DNA of 64,000 nt from Phialocephala subalpina (lineage: Eukaryota; Ascomycota; Leotiomycetes; Helotiales; Mollisiaceae), in assembly GCA_900073065.1 (NCBI GenBank), contig FJOG01000015.1:484436-548435 (forward strand), in the 5' to 3' direction. Below the pieces are notes generated by a model that had not been told where the DNA came from, did no database searches, and saw only the letters and a program-made list of their open reading frames with translations. The position numbers and the translations under genes were made by a program. Positions 1 through 12,295 of the stretch are shown here, one piece after another (position 1 is the first letter of the stretch; each line of letters begins with the position of its first letter).

Positions 1-482
1 ATTGACTTGATCAGATTTACGGGAACGAGAGATTAGGGTGAAGGGAAGCATGGCTTGTATGAATCGATTTGCACGTTACTTGATGTATGGAGACGAGAGC
101 GTGGTGTGCAAGAGAGTCCAGAGCCAAGTCGCAGTAAGAGTGTTCCTCTCAAAAAGCACCCCGATGTTGAATTCGGAAAATGCACTCAAAAGAACCCAAT
201 TTGAAGGTTGAATTTTGATTTACGTTGAAGAGGCAGGAGAGGAGCGGGGTAGTGAATTTCCATGTTTTTGAGAAGGACCGTAGATGGGTGGCTCATTTGA
301 TCGCTAAAGTATGTATTCCTGAGCTCAGTATGCCAGTGGTATGTGAAAAGAGAACCAGCATTTTCTGACTACTCTATTGAAATATCTCTTTATCTCCATA
401 TATCCTTCCAAAGAGATAAACGGAGATGAAAATCAACCTCTTAACGAATAATCCGCTTCTATAAACCTCTTTGCCAAATATC
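1..482. other. Intergenic, no gene seen
   Basis: No coding frame of note and no repeat. The stretch lies 3' of the decayed membrane-protein gene on the minus strand. An upstream gene could end outside the window. Confidence 0.5.
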
Positions 483-2357
483 CTATTTTAACCAGAGTAT
501 TTTATAGCTTGTCCAGAAAGACCTAGCTGTGTATAAGACAGTCGCCGCCAACATCATCTCCAGATATATATTATCAAGTCCAAAGACGTAAGGAATACGT
601 ATGAAGATAGGTATTCCAACCCCATAAAAGCCATCAGTCCAAAGACCGCCATTTACACAACATATGCATAGACTTGCTGCAATAAACAAGTCAACCCGTT
701 TGTTACGAGAACTCCAAGTTTCAACTCCGAGAGCAATGACAATGAAAAAGAACATAGTAGGGAGTGGTATCATCAAGAGCCAACTTAGGTATGAAATTGT
801 ACTTGCGAACAGATTATTTGCACCCAATACATTGCCAGTGTACATGACCATCAGTACTACGTGCTATATACCAACAATTGAAACCATACGACATCGCTAT
901 AGAAATCTCGATCGAGCTCGGGGAGATGGTCAAGGTCTGGAGTATCTTGGTGCTCAAGAGACGTTGTCTGTATCCGTATGGGTGGGGTTGGATTGATGCT
1001 TGGAGCTCTGGAAGAAGATGCAGATGCTTCCTCGGGATTCTCATAGCTTTTATCTAACGCTTCATCCGTATCGGAACAGACATACGTTAGCGAAGAAATC
1101 ATGAAAATATTTCACGAACAGTCTGGCAACTAACCGGGATACCTTTATTCAACAATCGCCATAAGAGGATAGAGAAGCAGCACAACTGGCAATATCTGCC
1201 CAAATGCCCAGTCACTTTCACCACCATCGTTAGATTCTCGAACACTGACAAGGCGAATGGTGCCCCAGATGATTGATACCAAGAGCCAATAGACCTGAAT
1301 AGTTTTGAGTCAGTACCTATCATGAACGATCCTTTGCAAATATTTCACTTACTTCTGAAAACATAGAAGAGTACAAATCCGGCGCTATTCTCAGGGTTAG
1401 GAAGGCAGCTACGCCAGGCCGGTAAAATAAGGCTCTCTTCCAGTGATGCCGGTATGCGCGAACTCCAGGCCAAAGGTAACAACACAACAGCAGTCTTCGC
1501 CAAGCTAGGCTCAAGTATCCTCTTGTACGACCTATGAGCCCCACGGACAGTGATTTGTGCAATTTCAAGACTCTCGTTACAAAGCTTGAAACAAGAATCA
1601 AACGGATGGTATGGCCGATCCAGCTGATGGAGACTTCTCGTTTACAGGTAGTTTGAAGAAGCAGATGGCGTATGAGCTCGCAAAGTTTTGGTACTCTTCC
1701 GAATCTCCCCAGTTAAAGTTTGCTGTAGGCGCGATGGCTGTAATCAGCATGCATAGAAAAAGGAACATGGATATCAGTCGCCACGCACGCTCTCCAGGAT
1801 GGTTGTGGAGATAGTTTCGCAGGAATGTGAGAGCAGCAAGGTGTGTGATATTCAAGAACCAAGCAAGGTAGATTAGGACCTGCCAGTGGTAGGAAGAGAG
1901 CCCGCAACGCAGATTTGCATACCCACTAACGAGTATAGCAATACCGGTGACAATTTGCAAGTTCGTCATACTCAGCACACATTTGATGAACGCGCCTTCG
2001 CGACTTTGCCGCTTGTTCTTGTTCTGTTGTGGTCCGTCTTGATCCCGAAGCTAGCGAAAGTAATCTGTGATCCTTCGAAGGGCTGATCGAGGGGATTGCC
2101 TTTCGCGGCACTGTTTGAGGAGCTCCCCTTACGAAAAGGGTCAGATTCCGGTTGGAAAGCGAAAAGATAATATCCGACCAAGATAACCACAGTAATATAA
2201 CCAGTCACAACGAAGCCAATAATAACCTGATTGCATATTTCAGTGATGTGCTACCGTAAGGCTCGCCACGGCCACTTACGCCGATTCCTGATATATCAGC
2301 TTAGGGAGTTACAACGCTGGGGTTGACAGAGCAGTCGTACGAGCAGTCAAAAGACAT
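483..2357 (-). pseudogene. Decayed multi-pass membrane protein gene
   Basis: The pieces read like one uncharacterised integral membrane protein family of filamentous fungi, with several hydrophobic helices. The likely start is the ATG at 2357-2355. The frame then meets TAA at 2303-2301, just before the family-like DISGIG motif, and a normal intron follows (GTAAGT near 2279). The frame slips between about 2090 and 1990, before the segment AFIKCVLSMTNLQIVTGIAI, and slips again near 1600 (between SAIPSV and LILVSSFVTRVLKLHKSLS). After a second intron (about 1351-1297) the exon starting VYWLLVSIIWGTIRLV hits TAA near 1143, where a CAA codon would give EQRYP. A further frame change near 850 precedes the C-terminal membrane block (851-483). 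Two stops and at least two frame changes make it a pseudogene. Family assignment is from memory. Sequencing error is the alternative, but this many lesions argue for real decay. Confidence 0.75.
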
Positions 2358-3650
2358 AATGGTGGCTCTTTAGGATTACTTTGAGGATACAAAGCTTCTG
2401 ATCAAGTAAGTGAAATCCAACTTCCAACCTCCAGCCGCCAGTCTTGCCATGCTCAAAGACGATAACGCGAAAAAGCAAAGCAAGCCACAATCAATCATGA
2501 CAACAAATACAAGACACTCGCAACTTGGCCAATGACAACTAGATTTCTCAAATCAAGTCTTATGTTGAGAGTGACCGTTTTTCTGCTCTCCATCCAAAGA
2601 TGCACTTGCACGATCGTGAGGTAAGGGCGGCGCTTGCAAATTGAAAATTCGCAACTATTATATTAGCTACCCACAGTATCTGCGTGAAGAAGGACTTAGC
2701 ATCTTTAGCGGAATAAATTCTCATCAGCAGCATTCCCAAGCGGTATTGCTCTGATTCGCTTGGGCCAGAAGGAATCTTTGTGGCGAGAGCAGCTGAGCTT
2801 GCCACGTCGAATGGTGGTATTTTATATGAATGGTGGGTTCCCATGTTGTGACCTTCGAGGAGGAAGCTGATGGAACAAATAAATGGCAGCTTGATGATGA
2901 TACGTGAGTTGGAGCGTGCCCCTTTGGTACCGGCAGCCTTTGGTATAGGTGCACGAATGGTCATCGAACAACGTACCACGTAAACTCTGGGGCTCAATCT
3001 CTTTTTCGAAACGTCAACCTCAACCCTGACCGACTCCTTCCCACTTGTTTTCACGAAAGCAAGACAAAATATTTGAAGTAAAGAGGAAGGAGCAAAGCAA
3101 GAAAGGATTCAAAATTGATTTTGCAGACTTCCTCAAGGAGAGGACGTGCGTCAGTCGTCAGCCGAAGCGAGGAACCGACAACCGGCCCCTGTTGCTCTTT
3201 CCCAATTAAGGCCACGATCAAAATTGAGAGTGAAAACCTTCGAACGACTTTCCCTGCAACATCAAAATTTTGGGATCTTTATAAGGACTTTTGAAGAGCT
3301 GGCTACAAACAAAATTGTTTCGGTGTTGGCATTCGGTGTTCACCCAACCACGTTGTCACCATCCTCATCCGGCCCTCCTCCCTCCCCAAACTTCCCACTC
3401 TTTTCTCTCCCTCTTTACTCTCTCAAACCACCTCAATCGGCTGGATTGTTTCTTCCATCTTGACATATGACCTACATCTCTCAAAGGTAGTCAAGACTTG
3501 ACGTCTCAAAATGTTTCGTTTTCAGTAGAGCATTCTCGCAGCTGAAAGAGAAGCCTCGACTCCTCTACTTATCCCAACATTCAAAAGTCCCTCTTTCTCC
3601 CTTCCCCGCGATGAAGCAAACAACTCGGCACAATATCTCGTGCCTCTACC
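2358..3650. other. Intergenic with one weak open frame
   Basis: A minus-strand open frame of 164 codons lies at 3054-2560, starting MKTSGKESVRV. It has a mildly hydrophobic middle but no domain or motif I recognise, and no supporting intron signals. I cannot tell whether it is expressed. The C/T-rich plus-strand run at 3350-3480 and 3590-3610 looks like a fungal promoter and 5' UTR for the gene starting at 3651. A short upstream frame begins with ATG at 3611. Confidence 0.3.
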
Positions 3651-4346
3651 ATGACAGCATGCACAGACTCCCCTTTAACAATAACCGGCAATATTCTGTC
3701 GATCCTCACCTTCTTTCTGGGCCTGATTGCTTCCTATTTGACCTGTAAGAACCTCACTTCCTCCACTTCGAGCTCTCATCTTCTGTTGCAGCACCAATAA
3801 GCCACAGGCCACTCTCTCTTGGACATTTGTCCAAGTCGCTAACTTCCTAATCCAGTCTACACCTTAACCCTCTCCGCAACCTCCGAAATCCACACCTTCA
3901 AATCCGACATCGAAATCACCAAAAAGCAATTGCGATCAGCAGTGGAGTGTGTTGGAGAGGAGAGTTGCTTGGCACCGTTACCAAGATTCGATGGAGATGG
4001 AACATTCAAGAAAGGATTGGACGCCTTAAATTCTCTGCTTCAAAGCTTATGGGAGGACCTGGAAAGCTTACAACGAGAGCACATTGATGGGTACAGAGAG
4101 GGTTTACGGAGAGAGAACGGTGCTGAGAATGCTGATGGTTACTCGAAGAGAAGAGAGCAACTGGAGGAAGGCATAGCAAGAGAAAGAAAAGGAAGGTGGA
4201 AGTGGTGGCAAGAAGAAGTCTGGAAGAGAGTTAGGTGGATTGGGAAGAGGAAGGAGATTTCTAGGCGGATGGAGAGAATTGCTTGGTTGAAGATGGACGT
4301 TAGTGTTGGGGAGATGAATTTGCTTCTTAGGTACGTCAATTTTTGA
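3651..4346 (+). CDS. Small membrane-anchored protein, fungal-specific, unknown function
   Basis: Exon 1 (3651-3744) encodes one N-terminal hydrophobic helix (about residues 9-30, ITGNILSILTFFLGLIASYL). A 111-nt intron (3745-3855, GTAAGA to CCAG) joins it to exon 2, restoring the frame across the T|TC phenylalanine codon. The rest is a charged, mostly helical region with many Lys, Arg and Glu, likely cytosolic. The start was chosen because it puts the membrane helix at the N-terminus and the intron keeps frame. Taken straight, the frame stops at 4346. If a 23-nt segment at 4331-4353 is removed, it runs on to a stop at 4502-4504 (see findings). The layout resembles short uncharacterised leotiomycete proteins. 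No function can be given. Confidence 0.6.
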
Positions 4347-4504
4347 TTCGTAGGGAGAGTGTAAGGAGGCTCAAAGATTGTGGGGAAGGGGTGGAGGGTA
4401 GGGGAGAAGGAGGGCTAATGGAAAGCAGGAAGATGGCGGCACAAGTACATGTGATGAGTGAGAGGTTTGAGAGGAGTGATGGGGTTGATGAGGTTGACGG
4501 TTAG

Positions 4505-5074
4505 AATGTCTTTAGGGCCTGAGTCTGGTTATTTGACTTGAGCTAGGAGAATTTGAATAGCTCCCCGGAAATATCTACCCAGTCGAGGAGTACCCGCCTT
4601 CAATGCTTGTCCTCAACAGAGAATTTCTAGGTTCCCGTCAGGCCCCCCTGTCGATAAATGTCGACCGCACGTTAAGTTTCCGTCTCACAATCCGATATGA
4701 GCGACACCATGAGGCGTACTAAACGACCTCCAGTCCAATCCAAGTCTTCGTCGTTATCAAGCAAGGGAAAAAGCAATATGCGGCATGTTCCTATCAACCA
4801 TGCGGGGAAGCACCGAACTTTCAAATGCGATGACAGAAATAATATGCAATGAGAAGTTGAAGTCACGAAAGAAAAGATGAGAAACAAAATGAGTGTAAAT
4901 ATAATTTTTGCATTGGTATTTCAATTTGGTATCTGAGAAACTCCTATGTGCGATGCAGCCCTAGAAAGCTCTTCAAAAGCAACGCCTAATTCCGACATAT
5001 ATTCATCAAAAAAGACCGTGGTCTTTTAGCAAGCAAACGAACGATCTACCCATCTACCCATCTAGCAAACCCAT
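4505..5074. other. Intergenic, no gene seen
   Basis: This lies between the 3' ends of the plus-strand small membrane protein and the minus-strand uricase. Nothing recognised. The repeated catctaccc around 5045-5065 is a short simple repeat. Confidence 0.5.
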
Positions 5075-6035
5075 CTATAGCTTAGAGCTCAACTGAGATC
5101 TAGCCACAGTAACTTGAATGAGACCATTGGGTCCAGATTGAGGAGCATAGACTTCAGCATCCGCACCAGTATTCTTGGTACCCTTGTGCCAGCTGAGGTC
5201 GATCTCGAAGTAGTGACGGTTGGGAAGTGAGTAATCGACGGTCTCGACTTCTGGAGCAGCTTCAAGGATGTATTGGCACATCTTGAACATGGTGTTTTGA
5301 ACCGATGGACTGTTCTCCTCCGCGAAAGTCTTCAAAGTAATAGTCTTGGCGTCTTCCCATGCCTTGTCGAACTTGGGGATAGCTGCCTTGACTGCATCCA
5401 AGCCAGAGAATGTCTTCCATGACCATCCAGCATCCACGCTGGTTGAGAGAATTCTGTCCCAAACCTCAGGTAGGGTAGTGTACTCATCCCTCACGAAGCC
5501 ATGGAACTGCGAGCCAGTGCTCTTCAACACCTCAAGACCAACAATGGCGCTGCGGATATCAATTCCTTGTGACTTGTGGATTCGAGCCTCGACATTGCGG
5601 GTATATGCTCCGTCGCGGAAGAAGGAGTGTGGGTGTGGCTTGCCATCGATCGTCATTCTCGTCCAGCGGTGGGTGACGATCTTGATGTTGGCAGTGGTGA
5701 TGTGAGGGTACTTTTGGACGAAGTGTGTGCCGAGAATGGAGGCAAAGAGTTCGGGAGGAGTGACTGGGTTCTCTTTGGCTTTGATGTAGACGGTGTTCTT
5801 CATGGAGTCGGTGGCCACGACCACGCTGTTGTCTGCTTTGGTGTATCTGGAGTTTGTTAGATAGTGTGGAGAGAATGCGGGTTCTGGGGAGAGCTTACGA
5901 TGTCTCAATGGCACCTTCGAGGAGTACGCAGACGGTCATCTCTGTGACGGTCTGGGTACCTGTCGCCTGGTCCCGCTCGACCTTGTAGACGCGGACATTG
6001 TCTTTGCCGTAACGTGCTGAGATAACTGCGGCCAT
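5075..6035 (-). CDS. uaZ: Uricase (urate oxidase), peroxisomal
   Basis: Urate oxidase oxidises uric acid to 5-hydroxyisourate in the purine breakdown route that lets fungi use purines as nitrogen. Two exons (6035-5899 and 5846-5075) with a 52-nt intron (GTAAGC to CTCCAG) encode 302 residues, the usual fungal length. Family landmarks are present: RYGKDNVRVYKV with the catalytic lysine at about residue 11, ATDSMKNT with the catalytic threonine at about residue 58, and NRHYFEIDL with the histidine of the active site near residue 257. The protein ends in SKL, the type 1 peroxisomal targeting signal. The ATG at 6035 gives a full N-terminus. Nothing looks broken. Regulation by nitrogen source is known for this family but no binding site was identified here. 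Confidence 0.97.
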
Positions 6036-7630
6036 TGCTGGAGCTGGTTGGGGAGTGAAGTCTAGAGGTAATTGAAGAAGTTGTTTAGTCGTACGATATT
6101 CGAAGCTTGAATGCTGGAATGGAGAGCTCTAGCAGTGACCTGTATCTGGTGAACTGTGAATGAAACCCCGATTGATAGAGACTGGGAAGTGTCAGAGCTG
6201 AGGGGAGCTCTGAGGTCTTTATATGTGCCTATCCGTGTTATCTCTCGGGGACTGGCTAACGGCACGGCAAGCTGCGAAGGAGGAGAGTCGCGAACCAGAA
6301 CTTGTTCGAGGCATTCAAGCTTCAGAGGCCGGGATTAGCTTGAGTTCGGAGGACGCCGAAATGTCAGCCTCGTGGAGTCTTCCACTACCAAATGCTTAAG
6401 CATAATTGCAAATTTGGGGGTTTTTTTGATCGAGTCTGGGTCGTTGAAGAGATTTCTCTTGAAGGACACAACTTCTCTTCAATCTCAGGACATTGAAGTT
6501 GCTGCATAGAACATCGCAACCGCAGCGAGGCTGACCTACCTGTATACCCGGGTGGTACCGTCTTTTTCTAAGTGGTGTGATTCTGACTGTTACCCCAGCA
6601 AGCGGAAGGCTGAACCCCACTGCATTTTCCCATTGGATGTTACACTCTGAAGCTCCTTATTCTCCATGCGGCTGCAGAGATGGATACGGTATGGTTTTTG
6701 GACAGGAAGGGTTGGTCCGAGCCTTGAAACATCTCGGGCCTATAGGACGTACCAATGTCTATATAATGTAGAAGACCTAACAGCGGCATCAAACATCCAG
6801 TCCAGTACAGACCTTGGCAGTCTTGTTCGGCATACTTTGACCGTGCATCTGGTGGCTTAAGATGGGACGAGTTGATAGTATGGGAATTTTCCGGAATTCA
6901 TGCATCCGGTGGGAATCAAGCTTTGTGACGATAAGTCCTTGAGATGTGAGTGAAGCTGTCTCAAGAGAGCAATAATGGCCTGCGGTGAAGTTCCCCGTGC
7001 TTGCCAGATTTGGATAGTTGGTATGCGTTCATCCAAGTCTCCTCCGCTCAAACGGTAACACCACCACATCCTATGTTTAGAAGGAGCCGTCTAGACCTCC
7101 AGCTGGTCTGGGAGAACATCGAACTTTGCTGGACAGAGGATCAGACGTTTTGTAAGTTTTGGTTGAATGCAATTGTTTCAACAAGACAAATCGCTTTGCG
7201 AAACTGTAGCGAACTGGCTGCAGGCTGCCCAGTGGTCTGTGCTTCGTCATCTTCAAGCTTCTCTCCTCCATGTTGAAGACGTTGCTTGAAACAGGATCAT
7301 GTACATACCGAAAATTCTGTCGCAACCACGAAATTAACGAGGAACAGATTTCGAATCTGCTAACGATCATTTACGAAATCATTTGCAACAAGAATCTGCG
7401 AACCTCGTATCTGCTTGCTTGATACGCCCAACTCGCGACACCTTTCAGCCTCCCACCTCCAACGAAAGCACGATCTAGATATCTCGAAAACACATTGCGC
7501 ACAACACCACTCTCGAATGAGGCCGAATAAGACTTGCGGATAGGCTGGGTCATCCTGAGGTCCATCCTGTTCCTCCAACACACATGCCACCACCAGACAA
7601 AGCACGTTGACCTCCCCCCTCGATGGACAG
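6036..7630. other. Intergenic between divergent uricase and TORC2 subunit gene
   Basis: This 1.6-kb stretch holds the promoters of two genes transcribed away from each other. Short open frames occur on both strands but none shows a recognisable domain or intron-joined continuation. The part after about 7400 probably contains the 5' UTR of the rictor-like gene. Confidence 0.5.
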
Positions 7631-10600
7631 ATGGTTGGCCCGCCGAGCATTCTGAGCACGTCAGCGACGCCGACTCAGAAGTCTGTATACAATCAGCCAT
7701 CATATAGCACGCTCAACTCAAGGACCAGCTCCGAACAACAAAATGGGGGTCTGCAGCCTGGAGCTCTGGGCAATGGTCGTCAACACTCCAACTCCGCGGC
7801 GTCGTACGGTCCGCGAGGCTCTTCTCTCGCCCCATCTCCTGCGCCAGGAAGCTTCAGTTCTAATATGCGCAGCCAACTCGCGCCCTCTAGAACCGGGTCA
7901 AACATGGACATTAATGCGTCGATGGTCAACTTGGATCGCTTGAACGAGGATGATGGTGTTATACCCGAGCAGGTACTGGCGAGTTTGCGCGAAGCTTTGA
8001 ACAGGGAAATGAAAATTAAAGAGGGTAGTGAGAATATGCTGGAGGCGCTGAACTCGAAGAAGGCAAAGCAAACGAAGGAACAACGGGCGCGCGTCGAGGC
8101 AGAGCTCAACTCTTCCAATCAGAGGATTAAGGAGCTGCGGAACCAGATCACAGAACTACAGAGACCTAAGCTCCCTACAACTCCCACAAGACCTCGAATG
8201 GATGTTGTATTCCAAAGCAGTAATGGTTTGAGGTCACCTCCAAGCGCAACTAGAAGTGCTGGAGGTTCCGAGCTAGATGAACCAGCTGAGTCGCCAACAT
8301 ACGCTCTTGCAGAAATTCTGCAGGCGTTAGAGATCGAGGGTCTGACTCCAGACTACTACGTTGGGCACGCGAACAACCTCGTTGAGCTATTCAAGCGATA
8401 TCCCACGCTGAAGTATGATCTGGTGTGGTCAGTCTTCGGACTTCGCATGCAAGTCATGCTTCTGAGCGAGAGCAGAGAGGTAGTGGCAGCTGGATACCGA
8501 ATGACAAGATATGCCATATCTGATATTACATCGCTTCAGAAAATTCGAGCCCTGAACACTGACTATGTCGTCGTTCTGTAAGTAATAATGCTCTCGATGG
8601 GCGTGAAGTATACTAACCGAACTATAGATCGCTTATAAAGGAAAGAAAGGCAGACGTGGAACGTGAACAGGCTCTAAAGTTTGTCCGTGCATTTCTAGAC
8701 ATCAAGGACGGCGTTAAAGAGTTATCAAGAGCTGTCGTGAGGACTATAGCATCCGTCGCTGAGCATACCGAGGACAGACTAAGGTCTATTTGCATAGAAA
8801 CTCTGGCTGAAATTATAGTTCGGGATCCAGAACTTCTTATGGCTTCTGGTGGGATCAGACCTTTGGCCGACGCCTTGGGTGAAGGAACCTACGAAGGCTC
8901 AGAAAGTCTTACAGCCGCGTTCTTATACCTACTAGACGCTCCAGAACGACGGAAATACCTTCGATCAGGCTACGAACTTGAGGTTCTGTTCACAGCCTTC
9001 ACTGATTCCCTTTTTGCCAAAGAAAGTGTTCTCAAGCAGAACTCGAAGGGAATCGCATATGCCCTAAAGACATGGCCAGGTCTTATGTCATTGTCTATGT
9101 ACAACTTCAGAGCCATTCGGTCACTAGTTCACAGCTTGATGTTACCGAACCCAGCAATACGTGAGACTGTCATCGACATGCTCTATTCCATGCTTCGAAT
9201 TAAGTCCCCTTTCTGGGCAACTTCATACTTAGCAGGCAGGCGCCTTACGACCTATGGACGGGTAGCAAATCTGAAGGCAGCTCCCCAGAAGATCACACAA
9301 CCTGTTGAAGATGAGTCCGGGGACAAGAGTTTTGTGGATCACTACACAGCTCTTGTTCTCGCAGTTCTGCTCTCCTGTGATTTGCTGAAGGGGTTGTTGC
9401 AAGTGACGAGAGAAGCTGATAACTCCATGCTCAAGAGGAAGACCACGTTGTTGATTGGAGAAGTTTTGAAGCTAGCCAGCAACTTGCTGCCATCTTCTTG
9501 GAGCAGTAGCATACAATTGCTACCTGAGCTCTTTGCGGAGGCATCACAGTTCGGGCAGGAGTCACGATATGATGCTACTGGAACTGTCTATCAAATCAGC
9601 AGTGTAAGTCGGACGCTATATCGGACTGCTCCCTCCGCTGCTGGAGCTTTGACGAATTCTGTCAACAATAGCAACGACAATTTGGCCAACTTGGAGGAGC
9701 AACCTAAAGCCAATCCAAACCTCTCTCTTGATGAGACAACGTTTCGTCAAATGTTAGTGGAGACTCAGGTCCTGACAAGCTCAAATTCGTTGAAATGGAA
9801 ATGGGACATCATCCTGAAGGTCATCGAAGGACCACTTCTGAATGGCAAGCGACTGGACGAAGCGATCAAGGCGTCGAAATTCATTAAGAGAATCATGAGC
9901 TTCTACAGACCGTTTAAGTACAAGTTCGCCGAAGTCAGAAGCACGCGAATCAACTCAAAGTATACTAGAGTAGGATGTGCGCTTATGCATACTCTTCTTC
10001 AGACTCAGGAAGGTGTAAAGTATCTAATCGACAATAAGTTGCTAAGGCAAATTGCAGAGTGCCTAGCACAGTGTGATCCGGTAAGATTTACACTTTGGCT
10101 GATAAACATAGCTGACATTATTGCAGACCAGTGGCTTGACAGCACAATCACCAATGTTCTCAAGAGAGCGTCTGGCTGAGACTTGCTGTGCTGGTTATTT
10201 TGCAATGATCGGTACTCTTAGTGGCGATACGAAAGGACTTCTTATGCTTGACAGATGGCGAATGATCAACATGATGTATCACATCATAGACCTAAAGCAG
10301 AGACCTGATCTCATCAAGCTTTTGCTTTCGAATTTCAACTATACTCTGCAGGGGCATCCACGAGTTCTGCTCTCGAAGGCCCTAACTGCGGGCTCAAAAG
10401 AGATTCGAATCTATGCTACGAATGTCTTGAGGAAATACTCCAGCCGATCAAGACCCAGTGGCCCAGGAAGTCAGGGCGTTGGCGACTCGAAATGGGCTAT
10501 TCAGCTCTTGGTCACGCAGTTATATGACCCAGAGGTAGAAGTATGCGCCACTGCCATTAAGATTCTCGAGGAAGCTTGCAATCGGAAAGACTACCTCGAG

Positions 10601-11629
10601 TACATTGTACAATGTCGTCCGGCTCTCGATCACCTGGGCGAAATCGGTGCGCCACTGCTGTTGCGATTCCTTTCCACTTCTATCGGTTACCACTACCTCG
10701 ATGGGCTGGACTACATTAGCAATGAAATGGACGACTGGTTTCTCGGACGAAATGATAGCTATGTTGGCGTCATCGAGGCTAGTTTGGCACGCTCTTTCGT
10801 CGAAATTCAGGAAGAAACCTCGAATCGGATGAGTATGGACGAAGACAACTTCTTCATGGAAGGCGACAATGACGCTCATGTGCCACCGCACTTTTATCGA
10901 GAGTTGACAAGAACGAAAGAAGGCTGTAAGCTGTTGCGTGAGAAGGGACATTTCGACGAATTCGCTACCACGATTCGCGATTACGGCATGCTTTCGAACG
11001 ATCCGGAATTGCTTGTCAAAGTCAAGGGATGTCTTTGGGCCGTTGGAAATGTCGGATCTATGGAACTTGGAGCACCGTTCCTCGAAGAGTCAGATGTCAT
11101 CGAAAACATCGTGAAGATTGCCGAAACCCACGAGATCATGAGTCTTCGCGGAACTGCATTTTTCGTCCTAGGACTCATCTCACGAAGCGTACACGGCCTC
11201 GAGATTCTATCCGAATACAAATGGGACAGCAACACCACGACAATGGGCGTATCACTCGGTCTCTGCATCCCCCAAGACCTGGGCAAGTTCTTCTCCTACG
11301 AACCCTGGAAACACCAAACGATCAGCGACATCGCCATGACCGAAGAACAACGAGCCGCTGTCTCAGCATCCAGAATTGACGACGACCCCACCAACCAACG
11401 GATCCTCGAATTAATCGTCGATCTCGGCAACACAGTGCTCCAAAAGAAAGCCATGACGGAACTAATGCACATCAAAAGCAAAAAATCCCTAGGCTTCAAA
11501 CAACCAGCTCTTTTCCGAAAGATCATGATCCTCCTTGAATCTCACCATTTCCGCCTTGGAGTTCGGCATTTTGTCGCGGAGCGCCATGACCGAAGAACAA
11601 CGAGCCGCTGTCTCAGCATCCAGAATTGA
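7631..11629 (+). CDS. TORC2 subunit, rictor ortholog (STE16/TSC11/AVO3)
   Basis: This is a scaffold subunit of target of rapamycin complex 2, which signals to AGC kinases, actin and membrane lipids. Three exons (7631-8577, 8628-10080, 10127-11629) with 50- and 46-nt introns encode about 1300 residues. The N-terminus is Ser/Pro-rich and disordered. A coiled-coil HR1-like segment lies at about 102-180, then long alpha-helical repeats typical of rictor (for example ALGEGTYEGSESLTAAFLYL and SIGYHYLDGLDYISNEMDDW). The open frame extends upstream of 7631 but without an ATG, so the first in-frame ATG (7631) was taken. The last part lies in a 250-bp exact tandem duplication. Copy 1 encodes the C-terminus through RHFVAE, and the copy boundary then shifts the frame and replaces the natural VFT end with about 15 foreign residues. 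The core of the protein is intact. Confidence 0.9.
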
Positions 11630-11831
11630 CGACGACCCCACCAACCAACGGATCCTCGAATTAATCGTCGATCTCGGCAACACAGTGCTCCAAAAGAAAG
11701 CCATGACGGAACTAATGCACATCAAAAGCAAAAAATCCCTAGGCTTCAAACAACCAGCTCTTTTCCGAAAGATCATGATCCTCCTTGAATCTCACCATTT
11801 CCGCCTTGGAGTTCGGCATTTTGTCGCGGAG
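11332..11831 (+). repeat. Exact 250-bp tandem duplication at the 3' end of the rictor-like gene
   Basis: Unit 1 is 11332-11581 and unit 2 is 11582-11831. By eye the two are identical throughout, both starting cgccatgaccgaagaacaa and ending ttttgtcgcggag. Since 250 is not a multiple of three, unit 2 is read out of frame after unit 1. The single-copy reading ends with the stop at 11841-11843. Confidence 0.95.
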
Positions 11832-11843
11832 GTATTTACATGA

Positions 11844-12295
11844 GCATGGGCTGATCAGATTTGGGGTTTGTTTTTTGTGTATATTATTGGCATGGATGGG
11901 TGGTTACAAATGGCGTATGATGGATGGATGGGAGGTGGCTTTGTAAAGACCATTTCCTGACGGTGGATGGATGACTTTAGCGGAAATGAAAAGCAATTGT
12001 CGCTTGCTGAAGCTATAGTCTCAGGAATTTTCCTTCGTGATTTCCCTTTTTGGATGACTAGAATCCCCAGTGGGACTTTACAGACAATCTTCCTCGGGTT
12101 CCTGAGCAAGGTCAAGTCCCTCCCTTCTCATCTTCCTTGGTTTCAGGGCAGCTCACGGTGATGTGGTTTCTCATTGTCGGTGGCCTGCATCCTTTTCGGG
12201 TGTCGAGCTCAATCTGAGGAATGCGTCTCGGAGAGTCGGAATAAACAACGATTCTATACCCTCACTACCTCGCAACATCATGTCAAAACTCAAGA
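11844..12295. other. Intergenic, no gene seen
   Basis: This is the presumed 3' UTR of the rictor-like gene followed by the upstream region of the gene at 12296. It holds repeated gatggatgg-like runs near 11894-11975 and no coding frame worth naming. Confidence 0.5.

Noticed and set aside
2560..3054. 164-codon minus-strand frame taken as a gene
   Set aside because: No domain, no intron support and ordinary composition for noncoding DNA. Kept only as a note in the intergenic entry.
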